Below are positions 1 through 11,351 of a DNA stretch of 64,000 nucleotides, in pieces. Where the stretch lies: contig CM049307.1 of the NCBI GenBank assembly GCA_026874595.1, positions 58,784,870 to 58,848,869 of the forward strand. The letters are read 5' to 3'. Under the pieces are notes generated by a model that was given only the letters and a program-made list of their open reading frames with translations, was not told where the DNA came from and ran no database searches. The position numbers and the translations under genes were made by a program. Origin of the DNA: Sipunculus nudus (lineage: Eukaryota; Annelida; Sipuncula; Golfingiida; Sipunculidae). The stretch's first letter is position 1. The number at the start of each line of letters is the position of its first letter.

Positions 1-491
1 AGCACTTGGCCAATTTCCGTAAGGAACGAATGTAATATAACAGGACCGGGGTGAAGTGTGTCACCCTCGAATTTATGGAAGGGCCATTAATGGCTTTTGT
101 TATTTTGGATAATATAGGATTTTAGCTTTTTGATCATGCAAAGATAATGTTTTTGTTCTGCATGCAAAGAGAAAATTTTGACATCAGATACTGTGAGAGG
201 TGTGCCGTTTTTACATTTTGCTCCGGGAGGATCTGCCATCTTCAGACTGGGAGAGAACTAGGCTCATAGTTCTCAAATGAGTCACATGAGTTCCAAGTCC
301 TCTGCATTTTTTAACAAAGTTTAGCATAGGTGAAGAAACCCGGGGAGGGGGATGGAAACCCCCAAAATAACCCCCATAATAAATTTGGCGGGGGCTGCCC
401 CCCCCCCCCTATTCCTAGATGTATAGTTAGTATATTATCCTGTACAGGACTGTAATAAGCTACCCCCTCCCCTTATCATCCCCGTTAGTGC

Positions 492-528
<37 letters not shown>

Positions 529-750
529 TATATAGGCAAATATGTAGGCATATACATAGGCATATTTATTATACATGTATATATATATATTTATGTTTGT
601 CTACTATTGCCCATCCCCTAATGAATATTTAGCTTAGCCGCCTATGTGTAGTATGGTCTCTCAGACCAATGTACTGGAGGTGTCAGATGTGGCCAGTAAT
701 GCATGCAATACAGCTTTATTTGCATGATCATACATAGTGACAATTATGAG
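1..750. other. Non-coding flank with low-complexity tracts
   Basis: No gene recognised. The stretch holds a poly-C run near 399-408, a (TA)n microsatellite near 496-534 and AT-rich sequence. Every reading frame is short and none has recognisable domains. Confidence 0.5.
496..534. repeat. (TA)n microsatellite
   Basis: Alternating TA dinucleotides with one AA interruption. Confidence 0.95.
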
Positions 751-816
751 TTAGACTCGAACTCACGATCTCCCGGCTTTGAGTCCTTTGCTCTACCCCT
801 GAGCCACAGAAGCCAG
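751..816 (-). repeat. tRNA-derived SINE head or tRNA pseudogene
   Basis: On the minus strand the stretch has an A-box-like TGGCTCAGGGGTAGAGC and a B-box-like GAGTTCGAGTC at tRNA spacing. The acceptor and T stems do not pair properly, since the expected CTCAC of the T stem reads CTAAC. A functional tRNA is therefore unlikely, and a SINE head or decayed tRNA is the better call. Confidence 0.6.
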
Positions 817-3800
817 TTTCAATTTTCCGTTGTAGGTCAGTGGTTTTCTTCGCTTTCTCCGTTTCCCAAAACAGTCCAAATTTTCGTTAAAAGCTGACCT
901 AAAATGCTAATTGTGTCAGAGGCTTAAATTTATAGTATATACCAATCACGATAATTAGGATGTTCGTTTTTAGAAATGTGCATACGCAGTATTTCTATTA
1001 TCTTTAAAACCACCTCCTCTTGGAATTTGGCAAAAAGGAATACATACGTGACTAAATGGGCTCAGAGCAGATTTACTTTGGATTTAGGACATGGGTGCAT
1101 GATAAACAAATATTAACCGTCATATTTGCCTCCGACAGCGAGTACATGCTTCATCCCCGTTCGTCTGTCTGTGTTGTGTTTTTGTTTGCAGATACAATAA
1201 CACGTGCAATCATAATCGGAATCCCATTAATATTTTCATGGTATTCTGGTAAAAGGAGAATCGATTAGATTTTTTGTGGATCCGACACATAACCCGGATT
1301 CAGGAGCGTCACCAAGGAATATTCACAAATATATAGCACTTCTGCAATAATGAACCTGGAAATATAGACCGTATACGTTAATTCCTACATGGGGGAGGCT
1401 TCTGTTCCTTAGAATGCAGTTTTCTAGTCTTATTAATGTTTCGTTTTGAAGTACATGTATATAAAATGCGGACATATAAAAACCGAAATAAATCATTCCA
1501 CCTATCCAGCGATCAGTACTCACAAATGGATTGCGTTCCTGAAGTTCATATAAGACAAGATTTATATTATAATCACGATGTTTAAGGATCATGCATACCT
1601 ATGGTGCAATGATTTTCATATTTATCTTATCTTATATTCTAATTATTTTCTTGTTTTTCTCTTGTTCTGGTAGAGTTTAAGGCCAAGTATTCGCTATAAC
1701 TCCATGGATCAATACCTGCCATCACAAGGCTGGACGAACTCGGCAGCTTATGCAGCGGATAATAAATATAAAGGTTCTGAAGCATGTATATTTTCACTAA
1801 ATGGTCACATTTCGTAAGGTGGTCAATTTTCACTACATATCATGTTTTCTGACAAAAAGCTAATACTGTTGCCTCTGTTGAATGACAAAGTGCATGTTCT
1901 ATACATCAACAAAAAACTATGAACATGCCCTTTTCAGTGTTGCTAATTGCAGGCAGCTGTGGAAAGATCCAGAGTCAACAGGAGGCCCTAAAGTTACATG
2001 TTGATGTAATTTCTGAATGTCCCCTGTGACATGCTGATCAGCTAAAAAACCTACATAAAGCTTAATCAGCACAGATATGCTGCAGTAACCACATTATACC
2101 ATATTATTTGATGGACCTACATGTATTGACTATGTTTTAAAGCTATTTCCTAATCTCTAAATCATAAAAGAAAACTTCTACCCAAAAGCCCTACAAGGTG
2201 ATGCTGTCCCCTTTCATTTTCGAAAATGACATGAATTTTTCAGTCTTGTTAGAGGGCTCACAATTCATAATATCGTTTAGATTTGTTCATTACACAATGC
2301 TCATAAGTTGTACTTTCTGAAAAAGTAAACATTAAATAATGTTGTTCATTGCTGGCGTACACCATCTGTCTGAATTTCGGTGAATGCTTTGAAACGCAAT
2401 TAAATTTTGATAAAACTGAAGAGGGGTTAGCTGTTACTTTGCCCAAATATTGCAAAAAGTCCGGTAATTTTTGCTTTTTGGGTCCATCCCACAAATGCGC
2501 ATAATTAAGCTTTAATTTGGTATATCATATGCCCTTCTACCTGTCATGCAAGTGTAAAAATCAATCTCCTGAAAATAAGTGAATGGAATGTTATAACTTA
2601 TTTTCGTCTGAAAAAAAACTATACTTTTAAATCAGCATGTTACTGGATTAAGGAATTATAACTCCATTCACTCCTCAGTTATCAGAGCAGTCAATATTAT
2701 AATGAGTGGCAGTGAATCTAGTGAATCTAGGATAGAGCTGTGGAGCTTAAACAAGGGCCCAAGGATCCAGTGCTCACTTGTAAACATTTGCATAGACAAA
2801 ATCAGAGAAAAAAACATTCATTTTCATGTGCCATAAACGCCACTGAATTAAATATTGACCAAAAAACAATATTTTTAGAACAACCTATAAAGCCAATCAT
2901 TTGTATAAATTTAATCAGAATGTGACAACTGGTCAAGGACACTCACACAAAGGTAATGAGCACTTTGTGAAATGGGTCTGGTCTTCTTCTTATTTAAGGT
3001 TTCATCTGACACTACACTTGCATTACAAAAGAATAAGCGTGATGAAATGGGATTGTTTCATTAAGGATCAGATGTTTTCATTGGGTACTACTTTGATTTC
3101 CACAGATAAATGAAATCTGGGTCAATTTGCAGGTTAAACAAAGGAGAAATGTGTATACACCATTATTTCCATTAGTACGTACTAGTAGTGCAACACCACC
3201 TAAAAAGGTCAGACCTCATTTAGGACATTACTGACCACCAAGATAAATTGAAGATATCATACCTGTACTGTTTTAGTTATATTATTTGATATGAGACCTT
3301 GCTTCATGTATATTTGTGTACTTAAAAATTGAAAATTTGAATGATTCCATGTTTTTAATTCCTTATTTACCCCTATCGATTTTTGTTGTTCGACAAAAAC
3401 ATGTTTCCACAAACATTGAATCTCATACCTATGAAAATTCCAATGTGGCTAAACAAATATAGAAAAAAATGTTTTCTGTTTATCCTGAAAATTTCAGTTA
3501 TTTATCTTAAATTGTTCTTGAGATACATCAGTTTATTATAATGAAATACAAACCGGAGAAAAAGCATTTTGAAGTTGCAGCTTAAAGTGTGTGTCGCATG
3601 CATAATGTAAACATAATGGGACATATTCTGATTATTGCTACGTTTGGTATATAAAAATAATTAATTGTCATGGTTCTTTGTTATCTCTGCATGTTATCTC
3701 AACGTAATGATAATATAGTACATAATGTGTTATACACAACACATTATCATGATAATTAATGTATACCCATCATGTCAAGGATATGTACGTTATATCAGTT

Positions 3801-4609
3801 TCACCTGCTCATTGTTTGGTATCGCAGAACTTATTGTATGGTATCGCAGAATTATCAATTAACACTTTTAAGCTAATCTCATAATTATTAACCGCGATTC
3901 ATAATGGTTTAGGGTTATGTTCTTAGCTTTCTCTAGCTAAGTCCAAAACACAGGCGCTTGACACAATGTAGTCACCAGTGAGCGATATTACAGGCGTCAC
4001 AGGGCCCATCCCCCTGCCCCTTCCTACATATCGAACTTGGTTCCCTTATTTTGATCTTATAAGGAGCACGAGAGGAAGTGGTCAGGTAGGACATTGTTTT
4101 AGGCCATATTAAGTGGTGACTATATCATAATTCGGGTGACTAGGCAGTCAAAGAGAGGGAATCAAGTTTAGTTCGTGGGAAGGTTGGTGAGATAGGTCAC
4201 AGGGGAAGGGCCCAGTGAGGGAGGGTATAAAAATATATATTTATAATAAAATACACTAGCACACTAGCTGATAAACTCGGTATACCGGGCTTTTTACCGA
4301 GGTTTGGGAGGTATATTTACTGAGATATTGAATGTTGGCTCATTTTTTTTATTATGAAAGTTAAAAGAAAATATAGATTTTTAGTGGGGTACTCTCGGAA
4401 TACTATATTTACAAATATTTTTACGGTTATTTTGTCGCGCTGCGCTCGTGGCAAAAATCATACCCGTTATGTTTACCTTGAAGACCTGGTCAGTGATGGT
4501 TTACATTGTGAACCGGAATGGGACGCGGAGGCATAGTGTTTCGTTGATATTTGACTGGTTTCTATCGACGGACGTATAAAGAATAGGTTGATGTGAGGAA
4601 CACATGTAA
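817..4609. other. No recognisable gene
   Basis: AT-rich sequence with only short reading frames and no domain I recognise. An imperfect hairpin sits near 3722-3747. I see nothing else supportable here. Confidence 0.45.
3722..3747. repeat. Small inverted repeat (hairpin)
   Basis: ATAATGTGTT and AACACATTAT form 10-bp perfect arms around a 6-base loop, with imperfect extension outward on both sides. It may be a remnant of a small inverted-repeat element. Confidence 0.6.
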
Positions 4610-4818
4610 CAGAAGCGGATCCAGGGGGGGGGGGGGGGGGTCCAGGGGGTCCGGACCCCCCCTTTTTCATCAGAAACAACGTTTTTTTAAGGGCTTCAGA
4701 CAAAATTTTGCCGCCTGGACCCCCCCCTTTTTCAGACCTGAGGACCTTTTTTTTAGGGTTTTCATTAGTCCTCCTGGGTTGGACCCCCCCCTTTTCCTAA
4801 ATCCTGGATCCGCCCCTG
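4610..4818. mobile_element. Short inverted-repeat element (GGATCCAGG family)
   Basis: The left end CAGAAGCGGATCCAGG is matched inverted by CCTGGATCCGCCCCTG at the right end. The interior is G/C-homopolymer-rich, with GGACCCCCCC blocks and TTTTTTAAGG motifs. No protein is encoded, so it is a MITE-type non-autonomous DNA element. Related copies follow immediately downstream and lie inside both duplication units. Confidence 0.75.
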
Positions 4819-4896
4819 TGTAAGATTAATTATATGTACGTTGCAAGGAAACTGTTCCTGAAGAAGGAAACAGAAATATGCATACATCGTAAGTAG

Positions 4897-5075
4897 CAGA
4901 AGCGGACCCAGTGGGACTCCATACAGTGGGTCCATATCCGATTTTCAGCCACCGCAACCTTTTTCCTTGTATTAGACAAATTTTGAGGCCTGAAACCCCC
5001 GCCACCACCCCAGCCCTGTTCCTGAAATTGAGGCCTTGAATTAGGTTTTGTCATTAATCCTCCTGGGTTTAACTC
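4897..5075. mobile_element. Diverged second copy of the GGATCCAGG-family MITE
   Basis: It starts with CAGAAGCGGACCCAG and carries the same ordered internal motifs as its neighbour (…GACAAATTTTG, TCATTAATCCTCCTGGGTT). The right terminus is eroded, so the end is approximate. Confidence 0.55.
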
Positions 5076-5430
5076 TCCATTTCATAAAGCGAGAAACATG
5101 TGTTTTTCTCTTTTACAGACCACGCACGTGGGTCAAATCCCCTATTGAAAGCAAGCGTTATTCATATGAACAATAGTTCTTAGTGTTAGAGGTTAAGTGA
5201 CCACGATGCACGCATTCCGGTGATTGCCGAAGGCAGTTCAGCTGTGCTCGGTAAAAAAAAAAACGGAAAAATCACTCAAAATTATATGTATATTAAAAAA
5301 TATTTATTTTCATATCGCCTATGTCACTGCGGGGATAATAACCTTTAAAATGATGTATGGCACAATATTGTACACAACGCGGTTTTAGAGAACATTGCGG
5401 ACAAACGTGAACCGAATTCCTTTTATAAGT

Positions 5431-5758
5431 ATTAGATGTGTCTTTAAATCACATTTAATTCGAAATAGTCGGAGGTTGCTATATGGGGGCTAATTTGCCT
5501 GATATTGATGCTTGGATTATTAGGTCGCTGATCAACGGTGCTGATCAGCGAAACAGTCACTGCCAGGTGTAGGTTGCGTTTTATGTTTAAAAATTTAAAA
5601 ATCTTTGAAAATATGGAATACTAATAGAAATGGTGTCTTTTAATCTTATTTAATCACACAATAGTCGAACGTTGCTTTATGGGGGCTAATTTGCCTGAAA
5701 TTAATGCTTTAATTGAAAGGTCGCTGATCAGACCGCTGATCAGCGCGCTGATCAGCGA
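5431..5758. repeat. Two-copy tandem repeat with GCTGATCAGC palindromes
   Basis: About 120 bases recur with a spacing of about 200 bases. Both copies share ATAGTCG, TTGCT.TATGGGGGCTAATT and GGTCGCTGATCA. Each ends in clustered GCTGATCAGC palindromes: two in the first copy, three in the second. Confidence 0.7.
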
Positions 5759-7909
5759 ATTATACCCTCCCGCCCTGTAACGCTTGTAACATCGCTCACC
5801 GGTGAATACATTGTCACAGTGAAGCGCCTTTGGTCAAAAACAGTCATCCCAAATTGCGATTGTATACCCTCTATATTATTTTTGCAGTAACTCCGGCGAG
5901 GTACTCAATCTTCTACACATGGAAACACAAATGGTTGGATCCTGTTACGATCTCGTAATTTTACTTTAGTCCTGGAGAGAGTTAAGGAGAGAATATGAAA
6001 ACGGAGGAGGCACCCTCGTTAGCATTGAGAAAAAGGAGGATCAAGCACACATCGAGATAATATATCCTCTTACGACAAGAAATTCCCCTACATATGAAAA
6101 AAGTCTCACTTAAACAGAAAAAAAAATATATATTTTTCCTTGTAACATTTAAGATAATGATGCTTAATTTACTGGATACATTTTTTTATCCGTGTTTCCT
6201 TGGTGTCACAGGTGTATCATTCTTCACAGTACCTTTAAAAGTGTACTCTCAGCATTTTTCCCATGTGAATGAAACACTCAAGAAAAGTGTATTTGACAGA
6301 CTGAGGAATTTTCTGATAGCACGAGTATTAACACTGCCAGTCTATCCTGGAGGAACCAGTGATACAATGTTAGCTGTAGTAATGTAGTGGAGTCCACACC
6401 AACCGAGACCGAGTGCAAGTCCGAGTCCAGCCCACTGGAGCCCAAATCCGAGCCCGCGTCAAGAGGTTCGAGTGTAAGTCTTAATTATTTGGAACCCGAG
6501 TCCATGTACGAGTTCAGCATTAATATCATTTGAAAAGCAAGTTCAAATGGAAATTTCAGCTTAACATGTACATCTTAAATTTGTTCAATCATTCATTTCA
6601 ATCATAATGGTTAATTACATTTATAACTCCCGATGCTGAGAAAAGCTTAATATATATGATGTTATTATTTTGTAATATTCTGTAAGTAAGGTTCGCACAT
6701 TTACATAAAGTCTTTATAATATGTTTTCTGTTGGACTGGAGATGGACTCCCTCCAGAACAAGGCTTAGTCCTGTGCTCTAGACCACTGCTTAGCCAAAAC
6801 CAGTAATTTTTTTTTTATAAACGATAAGTAGCGTTTCAGCTATGAGATATTTACCTGTTATATTGGGTAGTCTTCACCGGTGTCATGCAATTACACTGGA
6901 TAACCTGGTGAGTGGCAAAACAAAGGCTGAGCCTAATAATTTTGAATGGGCCTCTACTCCGGACAATCAAATGTCCCTATGCACAATGGTAAATGATTCT
7001 TTGAATTTAAAATATATTATTGTGAATCAGATTTCTTCCAAAACTGTATATATTGGTCTTATATGGTGTCTCACCAAATCTGCTAAACACTATATGCGTA
7101 AAGCTGCTAACAGTCAGACCAACCAATAAACCAAGGGGATAACATCAAAGGAATGAGAGACAACGCTAATAAATATATGCCAGGTCAGTATTCGATAATC
7201 CATGTTCGTGTGCTCTCGCGTGTGTGTTTGTGTGGGTGTCTGTTCAAGATATAAGTCGGGCAATCATGAACGGAATCTCATTACATTTTCAAGTCATTTC
7301 TATAATGGGCCAATGAAGATTCTATTTTATTTTCGTGTGGGTCTTGTACATGATCTGGATTCACGTATTCACAAATGTAGTCTCTTATGCACAAATGAAC
7401 CTTTTAATATAGGCCGAATAAGTAAATGTTGCACAAAAAGTCCTCATGTTTTCATAATATATAGCAAACCAAAAGAAAAAATTTAGGGGTGGAGATAAAC
7501 AACCCACTATTACACCGGAGCGAGCCATTGAGCACACTCTCAAAAAAATATTCCTTTTGCAAACTTTGCGTGGCCACAGAGTTAAAGTATTTTTTGGTAA
7601 AATGATCCAATGTTAAACAAATTTAGAACGTTAATTTTATTGTTACAGGGTTGCTTCCAAAGTGTCTTGTAAAGTAAACTTGTTTAAGGAATTCCATATA
7701 CCCATGCCAGCCAAATAAATTTCTGCTGCGCGAACTAACTGTGTCATACGTAAACGACAAATCGTATACAGCAGTATATGCAGTGCTCGCTAATGTTACA
7801 TTAATCACACAACGCACTCGAAAGATATCATTTAAACGGACTTACCTTTGTTTTATTTAGGTGCTTAGTTCCTGTAAGATGGAAATTTTTGTCTTGATCA
7901 TGAAACTGA
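5759..7909. other. No recognisable gene; GAGTCC-type simple repeat inside
   Basis: About 6390-6530 is a degenerate array of CCGAGTCC-like hexamers. Frames of 94-97 codons at 6094-6387, 6842-7129 and 7202-7486 have no recognisable domain or splice context, and I do not call them genes. Confidence 0.4.
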
Positions 7910-8250
7910 AAGAGATTTCACACCGGGCCTACGTACAGTTGAGTAATGCGGCGTACTCACTACGCCGAGCATTCCCTGCAATTCGCTGTGCCTACGCTGG
8001 CCAACGTGGCAATCGCCGAGGGACGCAAAGGGATACGCGAGATTGACGCAAAAAAATTAAACCTGTTTTTTCACGTACTGTCGGCGTAGCGCATTCGACG
8101 CAGTTTTCACGCATGTGTACGCAACACTACGCTACTGCACGCCAGGCCTATGTATACATTCGCAACCCTACGCCTGTTATACGCAATCCTACGCGTAAGT
8201 ATGCCTGTTGCATATGCCGTGTATGTACGCAATGCCTATACACAGGGTAC
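7910..8250. repeat. TACGC-rich interspersed repeat
   Basis: GC-rich island dense in TACGC, GTACG and CGCATACG words. Composition and word use resemble the 533-bp CGTAC-rich MITE near 16.3 kb, so it is probably a decayed relative. Termini cannot be fixed. Confidence 0.4.
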
Positions 8251-8326
8251 AACAACCAACCGTCATTTAATGCATAACTAGCAACATTTTTTCATACTCG
8301 GTACGCCGCATACGCAACTCCAGATG

Positions 8327-8865
8327 TAGACTGGTACCCTGCTCTATTATGGCCCTCAGCCGAGGATAGAGACAGGCGTACAATGCCATCTCAAGTACTC
8401 CCAGTTGCAACTCCTGACTTACCTGTAGACTGGTTCCAACTCCAGTATGCACGCTCATACTGGTTGACATGGACGTGCACGCGATCCTGGTTGAGTATCC
8501 GTGAAGATTTCTTATAAAATAACTTTTAGTTATTTCTAGATTTCAAATATTGAAGAATGAGTTGTTGCACAAAAATTGAATAATGGATGTATAGATAATA
8601 CGATATACTGAATCTTTGATATTCCACTGCGCGTAGCAGTGATTTATTATTAATATATATTAATCCAATCATTAATGTCACACGTAATGTGCACCCAACT
8701 TTTGGTAACTTCTCTGAGCAAACGAAATGCTTATTTTTATTATATATAATATATATATACTAGAGTTGGAATCAGTCTGCAGGGAGTACATAACATGGCG
8801 TTGTACGCCCGTCTCTATGATTGGCCTAGAGCAGCGTTGCCATAATATTGCGGGGTACCAGTCTA
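8327..8865. mobile_element. 539-bp inverted-repeat DNA element with 9-bp target duplication
   Basis: The left end TAGACTGGTACCC…ATTATGGC is matched inverted by GCCATAAT…GGGGTACCAGTCTA at the right end. The bases immediately outside are CTCCAGATG on both sides, a perfect 9-bp target-site duplication. No transposase is encoded. Nine-base duplications fit Mutator-like (MULE) elements, but I cannot assign the superfamily from ends alone. Longer relatives lie inside each duplication unit. Confidence 0.8.
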
Positions 8866-10661
8866 CTCCAGATGTGAAACCCCTCATTCCTTAAGAATAT
8901 CTCCCGCTCGCTCCGTATAGAAATTTATTTGTGTGGCGCCAACGTTAGTCGTATATAACACAATATAATGCGCCTGCTCTGCTGACAACAGGTAGCGCCA
9001 CCATGTGATCGCATCAGATATAAAAAATGCTGGAAGAAGGCGAGCAAGCTCAATAAATAGGCGTCATATCCTTGATGTTGCTTACGATAACCCTGTCTAT
9101 TGAGGCTTCAGTCACCATATCAGCAGATGTTCCTCTTCAGGGCATGATGTGGTGTCCTAAGGGGGGGGGGGCTTATTCATTTACAATTTATATTGTTGAT
9201 ACAGACAAAATAAATTTCATTGCAAGAAATTCCCAAATTCAGTTAAAATAGGGATTTTTTAATAATATACATTTAAACATAAAAGAATTCTATTCACATA
9301 CCAAATATGTAAAATAAACTTTAAATATTGAGCGTTCTCCTTAAAATATCATGGTATCTCCCAATATTTCGTTCTAATCCCGTTTATTTTTTTTTTTTAC
9401 AGTACACATGTGATACTATCAAAACTATTCGTTAAAACGTAACTATCAAAATGAGGTTAACAACACATGGCGTCAGTGATGTCCTTCTTACCACAAGATC
9501 CAGGAAAAACAGAAGGTTAAAATTATGAATGTTTGTGTTTGTAATGAGATCGATCCTATATCCCATAATACCAATTTTTTATAATGTTTAAAATTGGGGA
9601 AATGTTCGCAAATTGTCAGCTGGCACCTGTTGGTAAAATAGACTATATAGTTAACATATTTTCAACTCCTCAAACTTTGGCTTATTTCTCCAGGGTTGTA
9701 AATTGTGCCAATACAAATAGTATCAGCATAATTAAAATATATATATATACTACAATGATTCCCGCTTTTCTATTTTAGCAAACTTTATAAATAAGCTACC
9801 ATTGGAGTCTCTTGTCCCAATTTTCCGCAGATGATTTTAAAATATTAAATTTTTTTTAAATAAAATATTTAACACTTTCCTGTCAGTGGCTGGGGACTTA
9901 TATTAAGATTTCCTTTACAGAATCTATGAAATGTATCTTATTACGGTAGGTTATCTATAATAAAAAAAACGATATCCTTATAAAATGTTCTTTATACAAA
10001 CAACTTTACCCAAATATGATTTTGTTTTCGCTGAGTTTATTGGTACCACTTAACAAGGCCAGGTAAATGGTGGCTATATTTGGGTTTAAACAAAATTTAT
10101 TGCAAAATAGCAGCAGATTTTGAAAACATGGCACTTTACGATATTAATTCTTCTCCCGGTGAATATTTTGGTTATATTTTCATGTTTAATTCTAAACAAT
10201 AACGTCATCGTTTACTGAGTTCATACAAGTGCGTCCAGGGACCTGAAATTAACAAATCACGCCGTGTAAATTTCAGTGTCACACCTGGTTATGAGACTGA
10301 AACTTACAAGTTTTACCAAGCTGAAGCGCACCCCTTGGAAAATAAAAAAGCCATAATGAGGTGATGGTAATATATATTCATTTACTTTCGCTCAGATGAT
10401 TTACTACTTGTTTCTTTTATATCAGATGAAGGAATAATAAAAAGGTGGTTATACATTAATAACTTTCGCTTTGATGGTTAGTTTTTGTCCCTGTAAACTC
10501 AGCTTTGTCTTTTGTGTGCTGTGATTTATTTAGTCCCTCGTTACTAATGGAAACAATAAAATGGCTGTACATTCAAGGTACTTCTCATTTACTTTGATAA
10601 TATAAATAACCACATACACACAATTTGTTTTAATTGTAGTTAAAGGCAGTCAGCTTTCAAG
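8866..10661 (+). promoter_or_regulatory. 5' flank and first untranslated exon of TLR copy A
   Basis: No coding sequence. The region aligns, with many indels, to the flank of copy B. It ends in AGGCAGTCAGCTTTCAAG followed by a GTGAG splice donor, a signature kept at all three TLR loci. A TATAAATA word lies about 50 bases before the donor. The transcription start is not determinable from sequence. Confidence 0.45.
10601..10608 (+). promoter_or_regulatory. TATA-like word upstream of copy A exon 1
   Basis: TATAAATA, conserved at the same relative place before copy B but not clearly before copy C. In AT-rich DNA this is weak evidence. Confidence 0.25.
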
Positions 10662-11351
10662 GTGAGCATATGTAAAACACCCTATGTGTCTCTTCTTCTC
10701 TCATTCACAGATTGTCTTTCTGTGGAATATTTTTATGCGGACAATGTGATGAATGAACTATGGTCCGTCCCTCCGTCCGTCAGCCACTCCGTCCGCTAAC
10801 AACTTACCAGGGTTTCAAGGATTTTTATGAAATACACCATAACTAATTACCAATAGATTATCTCGCTCAGGTAAAGGCAAAATCCACGAATTGAATGAGG
10901 AAATATATCACTTGGCTACATTGTGGGGTCTTTGTGAAAACTACCAGAAATATTATGCAATTTAATGAAACTCAACAAAAATATTAACCAATTTAATATC
11001 TCGCGCAAGCCCGGTTCCCGGCAGAATCCATGTATATATAATGAGGCCAGAGATATACTATTGTGGCGCCGTGATGACTTACCAAAACACTCATTATAAA
11101 TATTTACCAATAGTGTCTCTCATGTGAATTAAATTCCAAGTTATAGCCATGTTTAGCTCCTGTTATCTCATTATTCATTATGTAATTTACCTTAAGACTT
11201 TTAACCAGACTAAACGTGGCTAAATATGACTCAAATATATGATTATTAATCCATAAAGCTTATAGTTAATGTTGTTAGCTGAGCATATATATTTTTTTCT
11301 TAGGCCTAATAAGAAGTTCCGTTTACACAAATCTCTGTTTTTTTCTTTCAG
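10662..11351 (+). other. Predicted 5'-UTR intron of TLR copy A (690 bp)
   Basis: Starts GTGAGC after TTTCAAG and ends in a pyrimidine tract plus TTTCTTTCAG directly before the ATG. The same donor/acceptor pair is present at copies B and C. It contains a short GTCCGTCC-rich stretch. Confidence 0.6.

Noticed and set aside
751-816. Functional tRNA gene on the minus strand
   Set aside because: Acceptor and T-arm stems do not pair; only the internal promoter boxes remain.
6094-7486. Three 94-97 codon frames left of the duplication
   Set aside because: No recognised domains, no splice signals tying them together, and composition like the surrounding non-coding DNA.
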